NCBI GenBank assembly: GCA_016210115.1
Contig: JACQUW010000419.1
Location: 1 to 64,000, forward strand
Reading direction: 5' to 3'
Origin: Deltaproteobacteria bacterium
Lineage (GTDB): Bacteria > Desulfobacterota > Binatia > UBA9968
Length of the DNA stretch: 64,000 nucleotides
A model generated the notes under the pieces. It made no database searches and had not been told where the DNA came from. It saw only the letters and a list, made by a program, of their open reading frames with translations. Made by a program: the position numbers and the translations under genes. This document shows, piece after piece, positions 9,409 through 15,910 of the stretch (position 1 is its first letter; each line of letters opens with the position of its first letter).

Positions 9409-9512
9409 GGCTGTTTCTCTGGTGTGGCCAAAATGCCAGCGGGTGCAAGGAGATCCCAGCCGCCGAACTCACACGGGCATTGGCCGCTGATCTCTAGCGG
9501 TATTCGAATGGG

Positions 9513-9574
9513 CGCTAACAATTGACTTGAGATTGACGCTCGCGGAATCGCGCAACCCAGCCTTGGCGTTAAGC
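9513..9574 (+). other. Probable attC-like site at the left edge of the cassette array
   Basis: CGCTAAC at 9513-9519 and GTTAAGC at 9568-9574 enclose 48 bases with an internal CGCG/CGCG arm. GTTAAGC fits the GTTRRRY right core; the left core is imperfect and the arms pair weakly. The next gene starts 32 bases after the right core, the usual cassette spacing. It may be a degenerate attC. Confidence 0.4.
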
Positions 9575-9605
9575 GGACCAAGACAGGGCGGACCCCATAA
9601 TAAAT

Positions 9606-10337
9606 ATGCAGCGTTTTTCAGTCGAGGTGCCACTTCAAGAAGGTGGCGTAACGGTGCAGCCGATGAAGGAGTGGCTCCGGCGCAATCCGGGCCACTTGCC
9701 CGCGGGAATGAGTCCTGCGTCAAGCACCTCACACCAGATCCGCGCCGCGCTCAAAAAGCGAGGCTGGCAAGTGCGAGAAACCTCAGACGAAGTTCGGCTC
9801 GTAATGCCACGGTCCGCCGCCAGTGGTAACGACGCGAGCGTCGAAATCCCAGCCGGACCGCGACCCATTCTCAGTCGTAGCGCGGATAAGCTTTGGTGCT
9901 GGGAAGGAAACGTCGTTTGCGCGGTTGCAACGTTCTTAACCGAAAACGGTTGGATCATCGAAAGCACAGCAGACACTGCGCGGAGCGAAGCCGGTGCCGA
10001 CATCCAAGCCAGACGCCATGATCAAATATTGATTGTGGAAGTGAAAGGATATCCGTCCGAGGTTTACGAGCGTGGCCCGAAAGCCGGGCAGCCAAAACGA
10101 ACAAACCCCGCAACCCAGGCGAGACATTGGGTCGGTGAAGCTCTTATGACTGCGGTTTTGCGCCAAGCCGATGGTAAGGCGCATCAAGTTGCCCTCGCAT
10201 TTCCAGAGTTCAGCGTTTATCACAAACTTTTGCGGCGTCTTGAAGACTGTCTCAAGAAGCTCGAAGTGCAACTGCTATTCGTAAATGAAGCTGGTAAGGT
10301 TCGTGTCGTGATCGATCGTGGTATCGGAAGAACGTAG
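9606..10337 (+). CDS. Cassette-borne protein with a PD-(D/E)XK nuclease-like C-terminal domain
   Basis: The first 80 or so residues show no family I know. From about residue 95 the pattern is that of a restriction-endonuclease-like fold: a helix after Glu100 (WEGNVVCAVATFL), GWIIESTAD, then GADI with Asp132, and ILIVEVKGYPS with Glu145-x-Lys147, followed by an amphipathic helix region and a strand (HQVALAFPE). This E...D...ExK spacing suits a Mg-dependent nuclease. A defence or DNA-repair role is inferred only. It is the first gene of the + array, with an attC beginning 13 bases after its stop. No ribosome site precedes ATG 9606; an in-frame ATG at 9663 is an alternative start. Confidence 0.7.
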   Translation: MQRFSVEVPLQEGGVTVQPMKEWLRRNPGHLPAGMSPASSTSHQIRAALKKRGWQVRETSDEVRLVMPRSAASGNDASVEIPAGPRPILSRSADKLWCWEGNVVCAVATFLTENGWIIESTADTARSEAGADIQARRHDQILIVEVKGYPSEVYERGPKAGQPKRTNPATQARHWVGEALMTAVLRQADGKAHQVALAFPEFSVYHKLLRRLEDCLKKLEVQLLFVNEAGKVRVVIDRGIGRT

Positions 10338-10349
10338 CAGAGGATCGCC

Positions 10350-10430
10350 GCTTAACAATCGGCTTGACAGAGATCTTCAGCCCGCTCGCTGGGCTCGCTG
10401 GCTTCGGCTGGTCAGCCTGATTCGTTAGCC
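10350..10430 (+). other. attC recombination site (81 bp)
   Basis: GCTTAAC (10350-10356) and GTTAGCC (10424-10430) are the outer cores; AATCGGCTTGA (10357-10367) pairs with TCAGCCTGATT (10412-10422) leaving unpaired bases, as in a folded attC bottom strand. The site starts 13 bases after the nuclease-like gene, closing that cassette. Confidence 0.85.
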
Positions 10431-10546
10431 CTCTGGCCAAGTCTGCCAGTAGCGCCGGACGTGTAAGCGTGGCATATTGGGCTTCTGAATGGGGAGTGGT
10501 CTAGGGAGCGCGCCGATGAATCGGAGGAATTCTGTCGGAGGGAATC

Positions 10547-10747
10547 ATGTCAAAGGTTGACGAACTTAAAACTGAAATCGAGCGACTTCCCGAGGATGAA
10601 TTTTCCGAGCTTGTCCGGTGGCTATCGGAGAAGGATTGGGAGAGATGGGACAAGGAGATCGAAGCCGACTCCGAGGCTGGGAAACTGGATTTCCTGGTAC
10701 GTGAGGCGCTCGACGCGAAAGCCAAGGGAACTCTCAAGGATCTGTGA
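10547..10747 (+). CDS. Putative antitoxin of a type II toxin-antitoxin pair
   Basis: A 66-residue acidic helical protein: MSKVDELKTEIERLPEDEF, then WLSEKDWERWDKEIEAD and DFLVREALDAKAKGTLKDL. The composition and length match small antitoxins that precede RelE/ParE-like toxins ('addiction module' family), which wrap and block the toxin with an extended C-terminal helix. No DNA-binding fold is obvious, so autoregulation is uncertain. GGAGG lies 5 bases before the ATG. Its stop overlaps the GTG of the next gene by four bases (GTGA), indicating translational coupling. Confidence 0.75.
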   Translation: MSKVDELKTEIERLPEDEFSELVRWLSEKDWERWDKEIEADSEAGKLDFLVREALDAKAKGTLKDL

Positions 10748-11007
10748 AACATCGCACAACCGCCCGTTTCTGGGCTTGCTTCGCGCTTCTGCCACAACCC
10801 GTTCAGAGAGCCGCTCGACGAAACTTCAATCTTCTGAAAGAAAACCCTTCACACCCTTCGCTGCACTTCAAAAAGGTCGGCAAGCTTTGGTCTGCGAGAG
10901 CCGGGCTTCATCACCGGGCACTTGCGGTCGAGGACCGGGAGGATTTCATCTGGGTTTGGATCGGTCCTCATGATGAGTATGAACGACTCATCAAGCAACA
11001 GGGCTAA
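10744..11007 (+). CDS. RelE/ParE-superfamily-like toxin
   Basis: An 87-residue basic protein whose second half, HFKKVGKLWSARAGLHHRAL, then a strand ending FIWVWIGPHDEYERLI, follows the strand pattern of RelE/HigB-type folds with the basic residues that contact RNA or ribosome. It starts with GTG overlapping the antitoxin stop. If active it would cut mRNA at the ribosome or act on gyrase like ParE; which one cannot be told. The pair fills one cassette: attC starts inside the last codons (11002). Such modules are known to stabilise integron cassette arrays. Confidence 0.75.
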   Translation: MKHRTTARFWACFALLPQPVQRAARRNFNLLKENPSHPSLHFKKVGKLWSARAGLHHRALAVEDREDFIWVWIGPHDEYERLIKQQG

Positions 11008-11062
11008 CCATTGGGTTGAGAAGGACGCTGAGAGACGCGCCTCTCACCCCTTACCGTTAGCC
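11002..11062 (+). other. attC recombination site (61 bp)
   Basis: GGCTAAC (11002-11008) and GTTAGCC (11056-11062) are complementary outer cores. GGGTTGAGAAGG pairs with CCTCTCACCCC with extrahelical bases, leaving a GACGCTGAGAGACGCG terminal loop. It is nearly the same as the site at 13074-13133. Confidence 0.92.
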
Positions 11063-11090
11063 AACATGGGGGGTCAGGAGGAGTACGGTC

Positions 11091-11594
11091 GTGGATGACA
11101 AAGAGTTCAAGACGCGCGCCAGTCGCCTGGAGCAGATTGCCAAGGTTCTTGAGAAGCTGCCGGCAGAGGTTCGTAGTGACGCGTTCGACCTTCTCAAGGG
11201 CTACGTGACTGAGCACTCTTCCCCGCCTCGAGCTAGAACGAAAGAGACCAAGGGCCAACGCGATGCCGCAGCGCAATCTGAAGAGGAGTTCTTCGGCGCT
11301 TTCGATCACGACAAGCCTGCGGACAACGCGAAGCTCGTCGCCGCATGGTTCTACCGCGAATATGGCGCGGAGCCTTTCTCACTGGATGAGGTTCGGGCGA
11401 AGGCGGATGCCGTGGGCATCACGGTTCCTGCCCGCGTAGACATGACCTTCGTGCAAGCGAAGGAAAAGGGGAAGAAGCTCTTTGCCCGAGCCGGCACAGG
11501 CAAGTTCAAGCCGACAGTGCACGGAGAGGCCAACCTGAAGTCGATCTACTCCGTCAAGAAGGGGACGAAAAAGCGCGAGGGGGATGCTGAGTGA
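11091..11594 (+). CDS. Unknown cassette protein with a C-terminal winged-helix-like domain
   Basis: A 167-residue protein started by GTG behind a strong AGGAGGAG. Residues 1-40 form a charged helix pair; 41-75 is a Ser/Arg/Gln-rich linker; 79-153 (KLVAAWFYREYGAEPFSLDE onward to HGEANLKSIY) reads as a winged-helix unit. That unit aligns with residues 18-93 of the next protein (VLAVLYYRERYEQKTALTVDE, then a long helix, a KGKK/QGKK turn and a terminal wing), so the two are related by domain duplication. The stop overlaps the next start by four bases. It ends a cassette leader with no promoter of its own. I do not recognise a named family; a regulator or partner of the HEPN protein is the natural inference. 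Confidence 0.7.
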   Translation: MDDKEFKTRASRLEQIAKVLEKLPAEVRSDAFDLLKGYVTEHSSPPRARTKETKGQRDAAAQSEEEFFGAFDHDKPADNAKLVAAWFYREYGAEPFSLDEVRAKADAVGITVPARVDMTFVQAKEKGKKLFARAGTGKFKPTVHGEANLKSIYSVKKGTKKREGDAE

Positions 11595-12334
11595 CCCTCG
11601 TCGAGTTTCTTGCGCCGCTTGCCAAGCAGACGCATCAGGAGCGGGTCCTTGCTGTTCTGTACTACCGAGAGCGCTACGAGCAGAAGACGGCTCTTACGGT
11701 CGACGAGGTTCGTCAGGCTCTGAAGAGTGCACGGGCAAAGGGATGGGCCAAGGTCAACGTCGCAGACGTTTTGAGCAAGAGCGGACCCCTTGTGGACACG
11801 AGCGGGCTGCAGGGCAAGAAACGCCTCTGGAATCTTACGGACTCCGGCCGCGAGCACGTGCGCATCCTGCTTGGGCTGCCCAAGGCCGACGTGGAAGTGG
11901 AACATGATGTCGGCACCCTCGAAGATGTCGTTGCCAAAGTCACGGACGCCGATGTACGCGACTATCTTGAGGAGGCTGTAAAGTGCCTCCAAGTTGGGTC
12001 GCTGAGGGCCTGCACAGTTTTCGTGTGGGTTGCGGCTATTCGCACGATCCAGTCGAACATGATGGCTAAGGCGCCGGCAGCGGTCACCGCTGCCCTTCAG
12101 AGACACGACCCAAAGGCACGTCCCATAAAAAGCCTCGACGACTTTGCGCACGTCAAGGACGCAACGGCTCTATTGGCAGCGAAGGACCTCGGCATCCTGG
12201 ACAAGAACCAGAAGGATACGCTCACCGAGGCCCTCAACCTCCGAAATCGATGTGGCCATCCGGGAAAGTACCGCCCGGGCATCAAGAAGGTATCGGTTTT
12301 CGTTGAAGACATCACGTCGATTGTCTTTGCGTAG
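11591..12334 (+). CDS. Winged-helix plus HEPN-domain cassette protein
   Basis: A 247-residue protein starting at GTG 11591. Residues 18-95 form the winged-helix-like unit shared with the upstream gene (LTVDEVRQALKSARAKG, RLWNLTDSGREHVRILLG). Residues 105-245 are all-helical and end with LNLRNRCGHPGKYRPG: Arg218-Asn-x3-His223 matches the RX4-6H signature (polar residue after Arg) of HEPN ribonucleases. HEPN proteins act as RNases in toxin-antitoxin, abortive-infection and CRISPR systems; some are only RNA-binding. The arrangement, a coupled wHTH partner plus wHTH-HEPN effector in one cassette, suggests a two-component toxin or defence unit. The exact function is not known. Confidence 0.75.
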   Translation: MTLVEFLAPLAKQTHQERVLAVLYYRERYEQKTALTVDEVRQALKSARAKGWAKVNVADVLSKSGPLVDTSGLQGKKRLWNLTDSGREHVRILLGLPKADVEVEHDVGTLEDVVAKVTDADVRDYLEEAVKCLQVGSLRACTVFVWVAAIRTIQSNMMAKAPAAVTAALQRHDPKARPIKSLDDFAHVKDATALLAAKDLGILDKNQKDTLTEALNLRNRCGHPGKYRPGIKKVSVFVEDITSIVFA

Positions 12335-12343
12335 AGGCATGTT

Positions 12344-12403
12344 GGCTAACAACAGCATGCAGCGGACGGCGTTGCGCGCCGCCGCTAATGCTGAACGTTA
12401 GCC
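12344..12403 (+). other. attC recombination site (60 bp)
   Basis: GGCTAAC (12344-12350) and GTTAGCC (12397-12403) are perfectly complementary; AACAGCATG pairs with the distal AATGCTG, and GCGGACGGCG with CGCCGCCGC. It begins ten bases after the HEPN gene stop. Confidence 0.92.
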
Positions 12404-12428
12404 GTGCAGGCGCTGAGACTTTTACTGG

Positions 12429-12463
12429 TTGCCAATCTCGTTTGTGTGTGATTACAATGTAAT
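12429..12463 (+). promoter_or_regulatory. Promoter with overlapping palindromic operator for mazEF
   Basis: TTGCCA (12429-12434), an 18-base spacer and TACAAT (12453-12458) make a good sigma-70 promoter, each box one base from consensus. The 13-base perfect palindrome ATTACAATGTAAT (12451-12463) covers the -10 box, exactly where an autoregulating MazE-MazF complex would bind. The ribosome site GGAGG follows. A cassette with its own promoter is typical for toxin-antitoxin cassettes. Confidence 0.6.
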
Positions 12464-12477
12464 GCCGGAGGATCCAA

Positions 12478-12729
12478 ATGAAGAGTCGCATTGTTCAGAT
12501 TGGCAATTCGCGGGGTATCCGCCTGCCGAAGGTGCTTCTAGAGCAAGCCCAGCTCACCGACGAAGTTGAACTTGACGCCGAGCCAGGTCGGATTGTGATT
12601 CGCAGAGAGAGCCGACCGCGCGCCGGGTGGGCAGCTGCAGCTCGAAAAATGCGTGAGCGAGGTGAAGACCGCCTCATTGATCCCACGACTCCGACGCAGT
12701 TTGATGAGAAAGACTGGAGGTGGCGATAG
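12478..12729 (+). CDS. mazE: MazE-type antitoxin (AbrB/SpoVT fold)
   Basis: An 83-residue protein opening with the AbrB swapped-hairpin signature RIVQIGNSRGIRLPKVLLEQA and VELDAEPGRIVIRRE. The C-terminal half (RAGWAAAARKMRERGEDRLI, then a DEKDWRW end) is the flexible toxin-neutralising tail. It binds its own operator and inactivates MazF. GGAGG stands correctly before ATG 12478. The toxin gene overlaps its last ten bases. Confidence 0.88.
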   Translation: MKSRIVQIGNSRGIRLPKVLLEQAQLTDEVELDAEPGRIVIRRESRPRAGWAAAARKMRERGEDRLIDPTTPTQFDEKDWRWR

Positions 12730-13058
12730 GACCGGCGGTGCCATCACGAGGTGACGTTTACCTGGTCCAGCTTGATCCGACGCGGGGTAGTGAGATTCGA
12801 AAAACACGGCCGTGTCTTGTGGTGTCACCGGACGAGTTAAACGATCACCTGCGCACGGTTATCGTCGCACCAATGACCACCGGCGGGCACGCTTACCCAT
12901 GGCGGGTTTCGTGCCGTTTCCAGGGCCGAACCGGATTTGTCGCGACGGACCAACTTCGCACTGTGGATGTTGAGCGGCTAGCGAGGCGACTTGGACGATT
13001 ATCTCCCAACTCCCTGGCGGCCGTCTTGTCCATCTTATCGGAGATGTTTGCGCCTTAA
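12720..13058 (+). CDS. mazF: MazF-type endoribonuclease toxin
   Basis: A 112-residue PemK/MazF protein: RGDVYLVQLDPTRGSEIRKT, RPCLVVSPDELN, VIVAPMTTGGHAYPWRV and GFVATDQLRTVDVERL are the ordered family motifs, including the conserved Arg and Thr/Ser of the RNA-cleavage site (Arg in IRKTRP). It would cleave specific mRNA sequences when free of MazE. Start is GTG 12720 with the GGAGG of the mazE end as ribosome site. Together with mazE it makes a complete cassette. Confidence 0.92.
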   Translation: MAIGPAVPSRGDVYLVQLDPTRGSEIRKTRPCLVVSPDELNDHLRTVIVAPMTTGGHAYPWRVSCRFQGRTGFVATDQLRTVDVERLARRLGRLSPNSLAAVLSILSEMFAP

Positions 13059-13073
13059 ACAAAACAGTACTTG

Positions 13074-13133
13074 GGCTAACCATCGGGTTGAGAAGGCCGC
13101 GGAGAAACGCGCCTCTCACCCAAAACGTTAGGT
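13074..13133 (+). other. attC recombination site (60 bp)
   Basis: GGCTAAC (13074-13080) and GTTAGGT (13127-13133, full GTTRRRY consensus). The arms GGGTTGAGAAGG / CCTCTCACCC and the loop are almost identical to the site at 11002-11062, showing a homogeneous family of sites as expected from one parent integron. Confidence 0.92.
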
Positions 13134-13143
13134 TGGTTAAGCC

Positions 13144-13431
13144 ATGTGGTCAGTTTTGCGAGCTGGCTCCACGATTTTGAAATGCTCGTTTTGCGGCAAG
13201 ACGCAGGACGAGGTTCGAAAGCTTATAGCGGGACCGAAAGCTCATATTTGTGAGGAATGTGTGGACCGTTGTATTGATGTCCTGGCAGAGGAACTTGCGA
13301 AGAAATCTCAGGGCTGCCTACTTTGCGGATCGACAAAAGAACTGCACGAAATGAGGCGTATTCCGGGGCGAGGTCCCGTGTGCGGGGAGTGTCTCGACGC
13401 CGTCAGAGCAGTGATTGAGAAAACAACCTAA
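13144..13431 (+). CDS. Free-standing ClpX-type zinc finger protein with a second zinc site
   Basis: A 95-residue protein. Residues 12-50 match the ClpX N-terminal zinc-binding domain: Cys14-SF-Cys17[14 protein letters not shown] and Cys36-EE-Cys39[11 protein letters not shown]. There is no AAA+ ATPase part. A second pair of CxxC motifs (Cys58-LL-Cys61 and Cys80-GE-Cys83) forms another zinc site with [18 protein letters not shown]. In ClpX the domain dimerises and captures adaptor proteins and substrates; a free copy could compete with or redirect ClpXP, which is inference. It occupies a whole cassette, with the stop inside the following attC. No ribosome site; ATG lies 10 bases after the attC. 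Confidence 0.85.
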   Translation: MWSVLRAGSTILKCSFCGKTQDEVRKLIAGPKAHICEECVDRCIDVLAEELAKKSQGCLLCGSTKELHEMRRIPGRGPVCGECLDAVRAVIEKTT

Positions 13432-13511
13432 CCCGCCGCTTGAGCCGACGGCGAGATTTTGGTGATAATGACGCCGCCGTTTCTTAGCGGCTCAGCGGCA
13501 TCGCGTTAGCC
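13426..13511 (+). other. attC recombination site (86 bp)
   Basis: ACCTAAC (13426-13432, full RYYYAAC consensus) and GTTAGCC (13505-13511). CCGCCGCTTGAGCCG pairs with CGGCTCAGCGGCA, leaving an extended loop containing GACGGCGAG and GACGCCGCCGT. Confidence 0.9.
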
Positions 13512-13529
13512 AAGGCCAGTGATGGTCCG

Positions 13530-14150
13530 ATGTCAGCTCCAAATATTCTGAGATTCGATCCGACGTTCGGCTGGAAAGAAATCATTGCAACGGCCGCAGC
13601 GGCGTTCTCCCTCGGGGCCGCCGTTATCGCGCTGCTAAACTACATACTTTCAAAGAGGTCCGCCAGTTCAAAGATTGAGGTCCAACGAAATTACGTCGCC
13701 TACGATTCCAGAGGTACCGCCGGAGGGGTTGGGCGATTCGTTTACTACTGGACCGTTGACATGACGAACCATGGCGGGCGCCCAGCCACTTTGCTCGGCT
13801 TTCGCCACGGCTCCCTGCCACGCTTCGCGGTGGCCATCCGCGACGGGAAACTACTCGAGCAGCCGATGAAGACATCCATCTACGTCTTCGACAAGCCCCA
13901 GTTTTACGCGATGGCGGAGAGCCCCGGTCTGTTGCAGGGGCTGCAGCCGCGCACGCATGAGGAGCTCGGTACACTAAACATCAATATCCCTGCCGGAGAG
14001 ACAAGGTCGCTTTCATTTGCTCTCGTTGTGGATAATCCGCAGACGCAGCTGGACGGCTACGTTCTCTCCCTCAAGATGGCTTTCAACAGTGGATACAAGT
14101 ATGATCTTTCGACGGCGGTTCGCTTCGCCAAGGACGCGAGCAATGCCTAA
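13530..14150 (+). CDS. Unknown cassette protein with one N-terminal membrane helix
   Basis: A 206-residue protein. Residues 16-39 (EIIATAAAAFSLGAAVIALL and on) form one membrane helix; the rest is a soluble mostly beta region with YYWTVDMTNHGGRPATLLGF, YVFDKPQFYAMAESPG and SLSFALVVDNPQTQLDGYVL, resembling an Ig-like or DUF-type sandwich facing the periplasm or cytoplasm. I do not recognise the family. The TAA stop lies inside the GCCTAAC core of the following attC, as is common for cassette genes. The last intact + cassette before the RAYT element. Confidence 0.7.
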   Translation: MSAPNILRFDPTFGWKEIIATAAAAFSLGAAVIALLNYILSKRSASSKIEVQRNYVAYDSRGTAGGVGRFVYYWTVDMTNHGGRPATLLGFRHGSLPRFAVAIRDGKLLEQPMKTSIYVFDKPQFYAMAESPGLLQGLQPRTHEELGTLNINIPAGETRSLSFALVVDNPQTQLDGYVLSLKMAFNSGYKYDLSTAVRFAKDASNA

Positions 14151-14210
14151 CGTTGTGTTCGACCGGACCGCAGCCTCGCGTAAACTCGCCGGTCCGCGCG
14201 TGCGTTAGCC
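14145..14210 (+). other. attC recombination site (66 bp)
   Basis: GCCTAAC (14145-14151, consensus) and GTTAGCC (14204-14210). GACCGGACCGC pairs with CGCCGGTCCGCG. The RAYT element begins only 33 bases further on, so it interrupted the next cassette near its start. Confidence 0.9.
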
Positions 14211-14243
14211 TTGCGGAAAATGCCTTGGTTGGACGTAGGGGTC

Positions 14244-15283
14244 AAAGGGGTCAAGTCCGCTTTTTGCTTTTTGTTAGCGCGTCCTCAACCCTACGAACCT
14301 TCCGCTCAAGCCGCTTCTCTTTGGCCACTCGCTCCTTCATCAGTAAATAGGCCGAGCTCACCGATGACGTTTTCTCTAGTCCCACCGTTTTCCCGATCTC
14401 CTCCTGCCTGTGCCCACCCAATCGCCGGCCGAGATAGATCGCTACCATCCGCGCCTCGTTCTCCCCGCCGCGCTTTCGCCGCTTTAACTCCTCCACCTCC
14501 TTGCCGTACTCCCGTGCCGTTGCCTCCACGATCTCTTCGAGATCTACGCCAAAAATCCGCCGCGATTGCGGCTTCTCTTGTTCCACTCGGGCTTTGTTCC
14601 CGAGCCTCTCTCTGACCCTTCCTATGAATTCCTTGCTCCCCAACACGGGCTTATGGTACGGGCCGTGGTAAAATTCCTCAATCTGTTCTTCGATCTCCTC
14701 ATGCATGAATCTCTGGTATTCTTTGAGTCCACCGAACCGAGACATGACCGAGTGCGTATCAAGCCACTCCGGGCATTGCTTCTTGTTCAAATACCCCCAA
14801 TGGCTGCTCCAACGGTACTGGTCTATGTCCGATATCACTCCGGCGCCCAAGGGGTTTTGATGAATATAGCGGACCACTGATAGAAAATACTCTTCCGCAT
14901 CGATGAGGATCGCTTTATACCGACCGCGAAACAGCGGTCCGTCACAATGGTGGACCCGGTTAAACTTCTGGGTGTAGATCCCATCGAGATGGCGCATCGC
15001 CCGCGACAGCCCTCCCGTCGGGGTAGACAGCAGGAGATGGTAGTGGTTGTCCATCAAGCAATAGGCATAGATCTCCACCTTCCAGAGCCGGCCAATGTCG
15101 GCGAGCAGGTCGAGAAAGCTCTGCCGCCCTTTGTCTTCCATGAAAATACTACGGCGGGATTGGCCTCGGTTCATGACGTGGTAGAACGCCCCGGGGTATT
15201 CGATTCGTAGCGGTCTGGCCATGCCGATCGTTTATTTCATCCCAATTCTCCTGTCAATAGCTATCAGCGGACTTGACCCCTTT
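14244..15283 (-). mobile_element. RAYT-type transposable element with perfect 18-bp inverted ends
   Basis: AAAGGGGTCAAGTCCGCT (14244-14261) and AGCGGACTTGACCCCTTT (15266-15283) are perfect inverted repeats bounding one transposase gene; the gene's TGA stop lies inside the left repeat. The element is about 1.04 kb. The same end with one change occurs at 9390-9407, showing a second insertion in this locus. Confidence 0.85.
14251..15222 (-). CDS. REP-associated tyrosine (Y1) transposase
   Basis: A 323-residue HUH single-strand transposase: RIEYPGAFYHVMNRGQSRR, the metal-binding CLMDNHYHLLLSTP (HYH of the HUH class), FRGRYKAILID, and the nucleophile helix LSVVRYIHQNPLGAG with its Tyr. The last 110 residues form a DnaA-domain-IV-like helix-turn-helix (RLGGHRQEEIGKTVGLEKTS) and a basic tail (AKEKRLERKVRRVEDALTK). 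RAYT proteins are usually single-copy domesticated enzymes tied to REP sequences; this one still has clean inverted ends and a sister scar, so it has moved at least locally. All catalytic residues seem intact. Confidence 0.93.
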   Translation of the reverse strand: MARPLRIEYPGAFYHVMNRGQSRRSIFMEDKGRQSFLDLLADIGRLWKVEIYAYCLMDNHYHLLLSTPTGGLSRAMRHLDGIYTQKFNRVHHCDGPLFRGRYKAILIDAEEYFLSVVRYIHQNPLGAGVISDIDQYRWSSHWGYLNKKQCPEWLDTHSVMSRFGGLKEYQRFMHEEIEEQIEEFYHGPYHKPVLGSKEFIGRVRERLGNKARVEQEKPQSRRIFGVDLEEIVEATAREYGKEVEELKRRKRGGENEARMVAIYLGRRLGGHRQEEIGKTVGLEKTSSVSSAYLLMKERVAKEKRLERKVRRVEDALTKSKKRT

Positions 15284-15889
15284 TTCCTGTCGCTTTTTCC
15301 TGTCCATGCTGCAAAGACAGAAGGCCTTTGACATGAAGAAGTTTTTCAGTTCCTGAGTTGGGAGAGGGCGGCCAAGCCCGACGCCTAACTGGAGCCTCTA
15401 AATGGGAAAGCCTGAACAAGACCGCTTATCTTTGTGTGGCATTGACCACGGCCGCGGTCATAGGATGATCCCAGGCAGCCCCAGCGATTGATTGGATGGC
15501 CGTCCTGCTCCCTTTACAGATATCCCGAGGTCGCAGATCGGAGTATGGGCTCTGCCCCTTACCCGAACCCGGAGTCTAACTGGACAGCACCTCACGGTGC
15601 TGAGCCCCCCTTTTGATTGGGACGGTATAAGGGCACCAATGTATTTCTAGGTCGCGAGGGAACTCTGATTTCCTTCGCTGTCGCCATCCAAGCCGCCTCG
15701 TAAGGGTGGCCGATCTGCCTGTGCGTTGCACGCAGAAAGGTGGCTATTGGTGCAGGGCCTTTGGCTTAGCACCTGAAATTGGGAAACGAAGTCAGAGCGG
15801 AACTACTTCCGAGTGCGATATCAGTGCTAAGGCGAAGCTTTTTTCGTCAACGGAGTTTTGTGCCCTTGACAACCGGGGGCCTCATAGGA
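15284..15889. other. Non-coding remnant region inside the cassette island
   Basis: Six hundred bases without a credible gene. It opens with a direct repeat (TTTTCCTGTCGC/TTTTTCCTGTCC). CCCGACGCCTAACTGGAGCC (15378-15397) and the related CCCGGAGTCTAACTGGACAG (15568-15587) carry RYYYAAC-type cores. A 7-bp perfect hairpin CAGCACC/GGTGCTG (15585-15602) is followed by CCCCCCTTTT. A near-palindrome TGACCACGGCCGCGGTCA sits at 15443-15460. These look like broken cassette or attC debris, but none makes a complete site. Confidence 0.4.
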
Positions 15890-15900
15890 GTTAGGTGTCA
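15890..15900 (-). other. Left core of an inverted attC (partner of 16581-16591)
   Basis: GTTAGGTGTCA here is the exact inverse of TGACACCTAAC at 16581-16591. Read on minus, ACCTAAC comes 14 bases after the stop of the 202-residue gene, which is where the next attC should begin; no right half can be paired downstream, so the site seems broken. Confidence 0.5.
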
Positions 15901-15910
15901 TTGGTTTCAC

